A stretch of DNA of 64,000 nt from Limosilactobacillus pontis (GTDB lineage: Bacteria; Bacillota; Bacilli; Lactobacillales; Lactobacillaceae): assembly GCF_002940945.1 (NCBI RefSeq), contig NZ_PNFV01000005.1, positions 1 through 64,000 on the forward strand, in the 5' to 3' direction. Under the pieces are notes generated by a model. That model searched no databases. It was not told the origin of the DNA and was given only the letters and a program-made list of their open reading frames with translations. Below are positions 59,694 through 64,000 of this stretch, piece by piece (the first letter of the stretch is position 1; every line of letters begins with the position of its first letter). A program made the position numbers and the translations under genes.

Positions 59694-60159
59694 CAGGATA
59701 ACCTCCTCAAGTTACTAGGTATCAAAACAATTTAGTGATTAACGTCACTTACTACACTATTAATGATACATTTCAATCGCTTCCATAAGAATTAGGGAAA
59801 TCCCCATGTATAAACGCTGTTATATTCCATCTATATTTATTTTACTATATACAAAAATCATATTAACGATCAGACCGTTATCCTCTATCCAAAAATGGTC
59901 TACCTAGTAAATCCCAATAATATCAGTAATCTATAGCGGATTTTAGATAATTGACATATATAATAGCACAGTAATTAATCCCGAATTATAACTACTATCG
60001 GAATATTTTTTCTTACTTTAATCACCGGCCTTTCTTCGGTAAATCACTCTAACTTATAACAGTATTTATATTTAACTTGATTTTGTGAATATTCAAACTT
60101 ATACTTTTAATTGTAAGCGCCGTCAATAATTCTTCGATAGTTAAAAGGATGGTGATATT
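59694..60159. other. AT-rich divergent promoter region between preT and the GRP transporter
   Basis: About 460 bases with no gene. It contains a possible preT promoter on the minus strand, the palindrome AGTGA-N6-TCACT (59733-59748), and the cre-like site at 60112-60125 before the transporter. Nothing else is recognised. Confidence 0.55.
60112..60125 (+). promoter_or_regulatory. cre-like site upstream of the GRP transporter
   Basis: TGTAAGCGCCGTCA matches the catabolite-responsive element consensus except for one position. It lies 35 bases before the transporter start, so CcpA control is plausible. Confidence 0.5.
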
Positions 60160-61026
60160 ATGTCTATTACAGATATCTTAATAGCCCTGGTTCCTGCATT
60201 TGGCCTTGGTTTTCAAGTCATTAGCATGCAGCTAATTGGTGGTAAATATACCAATAAGGTAATGGGGATGGCGCTTACCACCTTACTGGTCGGAATTGTC
60301 GTCTTCTTCATCCGGCCACCGCACATCACTCCCGGTTTGCTGATCGGCTCAGCACTATGTGGAATTGGCTTTAGTGTTGGTATTATTCTTCAGATCAAGA
60401 GTTTTGACCTGGTTGGGGTCACAATGACAATGCCAATTTCTGTTGGTGAGCAGCTAGTCGGGACCGCCCTGGTGGGGGCAATCTGTTTCCACGAATGGAC
60501 TACCGCGACCCAGTGGATGCTGGGGATCGGTGCCCTGGCATTGATCATCGGCGGAATTGCCATGACTGCTTACCATGAGAAAGGTGGTGGCGCCGGGACC
60601 AACGTCAAGAAAGGGATGATTTACCTCCTGATTTCTTCGCTTGGGTTCATTGCCTACGCCTCCTTCCCGACCGCCTTCCACCTCGACGGCTGGGAAATGA
60701 TTCCCCCACAGGCAGTCGCAATCTTCATTACCATCTTCATCATGGTCGCCTTCCAAAAGGGCAACGATATGTGGAAGATCAAAACCTGGGAGAACATGAT
60801 TACAGGTGTTTGTTTTGCATTTGGTAATCTTGGGATCATCTTCTCCAACGCCATCAACGGGGTGGCGGTTGGTTATACCTTCTCACAGTTAAACGTAATC
60901 ATCTCGACACTGGGCGGATTCCTAATCCTCCACGAGGTCAAGACCAAGAAGGAAACCACCTTCACAATGATTGGTCTGGCGCTCGTTGTTATCGGGGCCA
61001 TTATGATTGGAATTACCAAACAGTAG
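60160..61026 (+). CDS. GRP-family sugar transporter (GlcU/RbsU type)
   Basis: A ten-helix drug/metabolite-superfamily carrier of 288 residues for proton-coupled uptake of glucose or ribose. Characteristic stretches: LVPAFGLGFQVISMQLIGGKYTNKVMGM, KSFDLVGVTMTMPISVGEQLVGTAL, and SQLNVIISTLGGFLILHEVKTKKE. AAAGGATGG precedes the ATG. Glucose is the usual substrate in lactobacilli that lack a glucose PTS; ribose is the alternative. Confidence 0.92.
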   Translation: MSITDILIALVPAFGLGFQVISMQLIGGKYTNKVMGMALTTLLVGIVVFFIRPPHITPGLLIGSALCGIGFSVGIILQIKSFDLVGVTMTMPISVGEQLVGTALVGAICFHEWTTATQWMLGIGALALIIGGIAMTAYHEKGGGAGTNVKKGMIYLLISSLGFIAYASFPTAFHLDGWEMIPPQAVAIFITIFIMVAFQKGNDMWKIKTWENMITGVCFAFGNLGIIFSNAINGVAVGYTFSQLNVIISTLGGFLILHEVKTKKETTFTMIGLALVVIGAIMIGITKQ

Positions 61027-61028
61027 CA

Positions 61029-61059
61029 TAAAAGGAAGCATGTGATGCTTCCTTTTTTT
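61029..61059 (+). terminator. Terminator after the GRP transporter
   Basis: AAAAGGAAGCAT pairs with ATGCTTCCTTTT around GTG, followed by T7. Confidence 0.93.
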
Positions 61060-61152
61060 GCTGCTATTAAAGGATTATAATAAGGGGTGATAAAGAGGCT
61101 GGCGAGAAAACAGATTTTTCTCCCAGCCTCGGTGACGTAAGGATGTGCAAGA

Positions 61153-61806
61153 GTGAAAAACGTATTGATTGCGGATAACCACGCGATTGTCCGCCTGGGC
61201 CTGAACACCCTGCTTGACTCACTTTCTGATTTTCAAGTGATCTGCCAGGTTGACAACGGCGTCGATGCTTACATGCAAATTGAGCAAGGAAACGTAGATA
61301 TCCTGATTTCCGGTCTGGCAATGCCACCAGGCGAAAGCGGCTTGCTGACAACTAAAAGGGTTCATGATGCTTTCCCCAATGTTCAGATCATGATTCTTTC
61401 AGGCTGCGAAGATCAGTCCTTAATTAACCAGGCAATCCATAACGGGGCAAAGTCTTATATCTTCAAGAGTTCCCCCACCAGTGAGATTGTAACCGGTCTG
61501 TACCATCTGGCAAACGGTGAGCGTTACCTCGACAACAATATCATGATCACCAAGCAGGACCTTGCGGAGATCAACTATGGCAATACAGCAATCGACATGG
61601 CTGGTTACCAGGGGCTTTCCAAACGGGAACGGGAGCTCTTCCCTTTTATTGCCCTCGGCTATTCCAATAAGGAAATCGCCAAGAAGCTGTTTATTTCAAC
61701 AAAGACTGTTGAAGCTCATAAGGCCAGCATTATGCGGAAACTGGCCCTGGATAATCAAGCAGCGCTAATTCGCTACGCTGTTCATCATCACCTGATTAAT
61801 TTTTAA
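61153..61806 (+). CDS. NarL/LuxR-type response regulator lacking the phospho-acceptor Asp
   Basis: A 217-residue regulator: receiver domain (1-120) and LuxR helix-turn-helix (about 150-212, GLSKRERELFPFIALGYSNKEIAKKLFISTKTVEAHKASIMRKL). In the receiver the acidic pair is only partly kept (ADNHAIV). The phospho-acceptor position 54, Asp in UhpA/NarL-type proteins, is Gly (ILISGLAMP). Lys near 104 is retained. No histidine kinase gene is adjacent. It may therefore work without phosphorylation, perhaps binding a ligand. GTG start with GGA upstream. Targets are unknown. Confidence 0.87.
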   Translation: MKNVLIADNHAIVRLGLNTLLDSLSDFQVICQVDNGVDAYMQIEQGNVDILISGLAMPPGESGLLTTKRVHDAFPNVQIMILSGCEDQSLINQAIHNGAKSYIFKSSPTSEIVTGLYHLANGERYLDNNIMITKQDLAEINYGNTAIDMAGYQGLSKRERELFPFIALGYSNKEIAKKLFISTKTVEAHKASIMRKLALDNQAALIRYAVHHHLINF

Positions 61807-61807
61807 A

Positions 61808-61862
61808 ATGACAAAGCGACTGGAAGAAAACAGTATTTTCTTTCAGTCGCTTGTATTTTTAG
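61808..61862. terminator. Terminator after the response regulator
   Basis: AAGCGACTG-AAGAAAA pairs with TTTTCTT-CAGTCGCTT, followed by GTATTTTT. Confidence 0.88.
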
Positions 61863-61889
61863 GTATTGCAGCGTCATGGTCTATTCCGA

Positions 61890-62783
61890 CTATGAACGGT
61901 GTTTGATCTCCTTATGATAGTTATTACGGACAGCCGCAACCTGAACCTGAACCACGCTATTACGGTTGAAACGGGCAAATACCATCGCCTCATCTAGCAA
62001 CTGGTCAACCGCATCAGTTGACATCCCAGCAGCAATTGCATTATTAGCCAGTAACAGCTTGATCCGAGGCATGAAATAGGTAACGTGGTTAGTCGCACAG
62101 ATATTGATGGTCTCCGTCAACACCCGGTCACTGATCGCCAAGCGATGGTTAAGGGCGTGATACTCCGCAGCATAATACATCATTGAGATAATCCGGAGAT
62201 AGCGTTCCTTGCTCGTATGTGCCCATTTGCCGTTGGCATTTGCTTGGAGGTAGTTGATCACCTTAGCAAAGAAAAAGTCCGCCTGATCCATCGACCCCTG
62301 GCGAGCATATAGGACCCCCGAGCCTAGGTAAGCCAGCTGTGAGTAAATCGTCTGATGACGCTCGTCTAGCTCCTCTAGAATCTTTGTAAAGTTAAACAAA
62401 GCTGCGGACCCCGGCTGGTTAGTTAGTGTGGCCAGCATCCCACGCAGGTAGTAGTATTGCATACGGTCCTGAGATGCTGTCAGGGTGGTTGCATCCAGTT
62501 GGTCAAGCTGCTTTAGGGCCTGGGGAAAGTGTTCTGCCATCAAATTCTCCTCAATGCCATTCAGGGTTGCTCGCAGATAGCAGACGGTCGTCTCGTCGTC
62601 GCGGTTAAGGTCATCAATGGTCAGCCCCAACCGCCGACAGAGTTGGTCAAGGATACTTAGCGACGGTACTTTCCCGTTGTTTTCAAACTTACTCAGGGTT
62701 GATTGTGTACAGATTCCCTGACTAAGGGCTATCTGCGAGTAGCCAAGGGCCTTGCGCTGACGGATAAACTTCTTGATATCCAT
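61890..62783 (-). CDS. XRE-family regulator with TPR-like C-terminus (Rgg/RNPP-like)
   Basis: A 297-residue transcription factor. Residues 1-60 form a Cro/C1 helix-turn-helix (GYSQIALSQGICTQSTLSKFENNGKVPSLSILDQLCRRLG). The rest is alpha-helical, with TPR-like repeats similar to the peptide-binding domains of RNPP/Rgg proteins. Such regulators often respond to exported signalling peptides; no peptide gene is visible next to it. AGGAGG precedes the ATG. Single gene, 16 bases upstream of the DUF59 stop region but in a separate unit. Confidence 0.85.
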   Translation of the reverse strand: MDIKKFIRQRKALGYSQIALSQGICTQSTLSKFENNGKVPSLSILDQLCRRLGLTIDDLNRDDETTVCYLRATLNGIEENLMAEHFPQALKQLDQLDATTLTASQDRMQYYYLRGMLATLTNQPGSAALFNFTKILEELDERHQTIYSQLAYLGSGVLYARQGSMDQADFFFAKVINYLQANANGKWAHTSKERYLRIISMMYYAAEYHALNHRLAISDRVLTETINICATNHVTYFMPRIKLLLANNAIAAGMSTDAVDQLLDEAMVFARFNRNSVVQVQVAAVRNNYHKEIKHRS

Positions 62784-62798
62784 GTGATTTCCTCCTGG

Positions 62799-63131
62799 CT
62801 AACCATGGATTCCCAAGGCAATCTTGGCAAACCGGCTCATTCGTGAGATATCCCAGACGGGCTCCCAAACAAGGTTGATCTTGCAGCTTGTAACGCCGTC
62901 AACGCTCATCACTGCTGCCGTAATCTTCTCGTTCAAAACATCACCGAGCGGACAGCCCATCGTCGTCAAGGTCATTGTCACGGTACAGTTGCCGTCATCA
63001 TCAACCTTGACATCATAAATCAGCCCCAGGTTGACCAAGTCAATCCCTAATTCCGGGTCAATCACCTTTTCTAGGGCATCCATGACCTTGTTTTCGATTG
63101 GCGAAAATGGTACTGCTTCTTCATCTGCCAT
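62799..63131 (-). CDS. DUF59/MIP18-family Fe-S cluster assembly protein (SufT-like)
   Basis: A 110-residue cytoplasmic protein of the DUF59 family involved in Fe-S cluster maturation. Motifs: VIDPELGIDLVNLGLIYDV, and MTLTTMGCPLGD with the conserved Cys. ATG 63131 is preferred because GGAGGG precedes it; the frame extends 27 codons upstream into the sufB terminator. It lies directly downstream of the suf genes, which fits the role, and a hairpin separates it from sufB. Confidence 0.9.
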   Translation of the reverse strand: MADEEAVPFSPIENKVMDALEKVIDPELGIDLVNLGLIYDVKVDDDGNCTVTMTLTTMGCPLGDVLNEKITAAVMSVDGVTSCKINLVWEPVWDISRMSRFAKIALGIHG

Positions 63132-63166
63132 CGTTTCTTCCCTCCATTTCAAAACAATCATTATCC

Positions 63167-63221
63167 CAAAAAGCGGCTTGGTGCCTGCGGAAATTGCGCC
63201 GCCAGGTATCAAAAGCCGCTC
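63167..63221 (-). terminator. Terminator of the suf operon
   Basis: Minus strand: AGCGGCTT pairs with AAGCCGCT, with an inner GGCGGC-type hairpin and TTTTT, between sufB and the DUF59 gene. Read-through could still occur. Confidence 0.7.
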
Positions 63222-63229
63222 AGTTTTTA

Positions 63230-64000
63230 TTAACCGATTGAGCCTTCCATCTCAAAGCTGATCAAGCGGTTTAATTCAACCGCGTACTCCATCGGTAGTT
63301 GCTTGGTGAATGGTTCCACGAAGCCCATAATGATCATCTCGGTGGCCTTGGCCTCGGAAATTCCCCGACTCATCAAGTAGTATAGTTGCTCTTCTGAAAT
63401 CTTAGAGACCTTGGCCTCATGTTCCATGGCCACGTGTGAATTATCAATTTCATTGTACGGAATCGTATCCGACGATGATTGATCATCCATAATAATGGTA
63501 TCACATTCAACATGACCCTTGGAACCATCAGAATGCTTGCCAAATCGTACCGTCCCCCGGTAGTCCGTTGAGCCACCGGTCTTGGCAATTGACTTGGAAA
63601 CAATAGAACTCGACGTATTCGGGGCATTATGAATCATCCGGGCACCAGAGTCCTGGTGGATTCCATTGCTGGCTACGGCGATCGAAAGCATCGTGCCCCG
63701 GGCACCCTCACCGTTGAGGTAGACACTCGGGTACTTCATGGTGACCTTAGAACCGAGGTTACCATCAACCCACTCCATAGTGGCATTTTCGGCCGCGGCC
63801 GCACGCTTGGTTTCAAGACTGTAGACGTTATCTGACCAATTCTGAATGGTCGTGTAACGACAGTAGGCATCTTTGCAGACATTGACCTCAACGACTGCGG
63901 CGTGCAGGCTATCAGACGAATAGTTTGGCGCGGTACAGCCTTCGACGTAGTCAACACTGGCCCCTTCGTCAACAATGATTAGGGTCCGTTCAAACTGCCC
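63230..64000 (-). CDS. sufB: Fe-S cluster assembly scaffold SufB (C-terminal part, cut by window end)
   Basis: The frame is open from the right edge (GGG CAG TTT on the minus strand) to the stop at 63230, giving 256 residues. It matches the C-terminal half of SufB, the scaffold subunit of the SufBCD complex: [77 protein letters not shown] and [15 protein letters not shown], ending with [22 protein letters not shown]. Catalytic-site Cys and Glu residues expected in the beta-helix are present. An internal ATG at 63778 is not the true start. The remainder of the suf operon should lie beyond the window. Confidence 0.95.
   Translation of the reverse strand, partial: GQFERTLIIVDEGASVDYVEGCTAPNYSSDSLHAAVVEVNVCKDAYCRYTTIQNWSDNVYSLETKRAAAAENATMEWVDGNLGSKVTMKYPSVYLNGEGARGTMLSIAVASNGIHQDSGARMIHNAPNTSSSIVSKSIAKTGGSTDYRGTVRFGKHSDGSKGHVECDTIIMDDQSSSDTIPYNEIDNSHVAMEHEAKVSKISEEQLYYLMSRGISEAKATEMIIMGFVEPFTKQLPMEYAVELNRLISFEMEGSIG

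Noticed and set aside
63230..63778. SufB fragment beginning at ATG 63778
   Set aside because: The frame is open and clearly SufB-like up to the window edge, so the Met at 63778 is internal.

Overview
The window looks like a chromosomal segment of a heterofermentative Lactobacillaceae, most likely Limosilactobacillus. This is inferred from gene content and style: LPQTG surface proteins, a YSIRK-type signal, nucleoside deoxyribosyltransferase, water-forming NADH oxidase, an XerS recombinase, the DUF3737-PatB pair, an orphan DXS-like enzyme, and GC-rich core genes with short AT-rich intergenic regions. The species is not certain.

Layout. 0.2-4.1 kb: VTT membrane protein and DUF2075 ATPase, then an orphan DXS-like enzyme. 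4.2-9.1 kb: an LPQTG surface protein with 21 TQT-like repeats, an amino-acid permease behind a Thr-rich leader peptide and attenuator, and an exported nuclease. 9.1-11.7 kb: an AT-rich redox island with an ArsR-rhodanese regulator, msrB (interrupted by an amber codon), msrA and a MarR-like protein. 11.9-18.1 kb: a PLD-like/AAA+ protein, GNAT acetyltransferase, DUF915 hydrolase, DUF3737 and PatB. 18.2-22.8 kb (minus strand): a polysaccharide operon of degenerate GGDEF protein, 52-residue membrane protein, GT2 synthase (broken by an amber codon), GH8 hydrolase and UDP-GlcNAc 2-epimerase. 23-27.7 kb: ndt, a HAD phosphatase, tRNA-Arg, a decayed gene-poor stretch, a second nuclease and a short tyrosine recombinase.

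27.7-31.2 kb: a VOC protein and zinc dehydrogenase under a LacI-type palindrome, tRNA-Val/Gln/Asp, and an unknown protein. 31.7-40 kb: a large Mub-repeat adhesin, a lone RelB/DinJ antitoxin, and an AT-rich xyloside cluster (AraC regulator, GH43, MFS). 40-49.4 kb: housekeeping and salvage genes (AKR, hydroxyacyl-CoA dehydrogenase, KptA, tRNA-Pro, an ECF S component, XerS, an enolase-superfamily dehydratase, LplA, patatin). 49.4-51.9 kb: a TPP riboswitch controlling thiM-thiD-thiE. 52-57 kb: ClC channel, PAP2 phosphatase, small LPQTG protein, NADH oxidase. 57-64 kb: preT-preA pyrimidine reduction, a GRP sugar transporter, a response regulator lacking its phospho-Asp, an XRE/TPR regulator, a DUF59 Fe-S protein and the 3' part of sufB.

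The most interesting signals are regulatory or broken-gene signals. They are the four-segment threonine-type attenuator ahead of the permease; an identical ACTATT-N14-AATAGT operator at both the ArsR-rhodanese gene and msrBA; and two in-frame amber codons that interrupt otherwise intact genes (msrB and the GT2 synthase). The GT2 gene sits in an operon resembling the Listeria Pss (ManNAc) exopolysaccharide locus.
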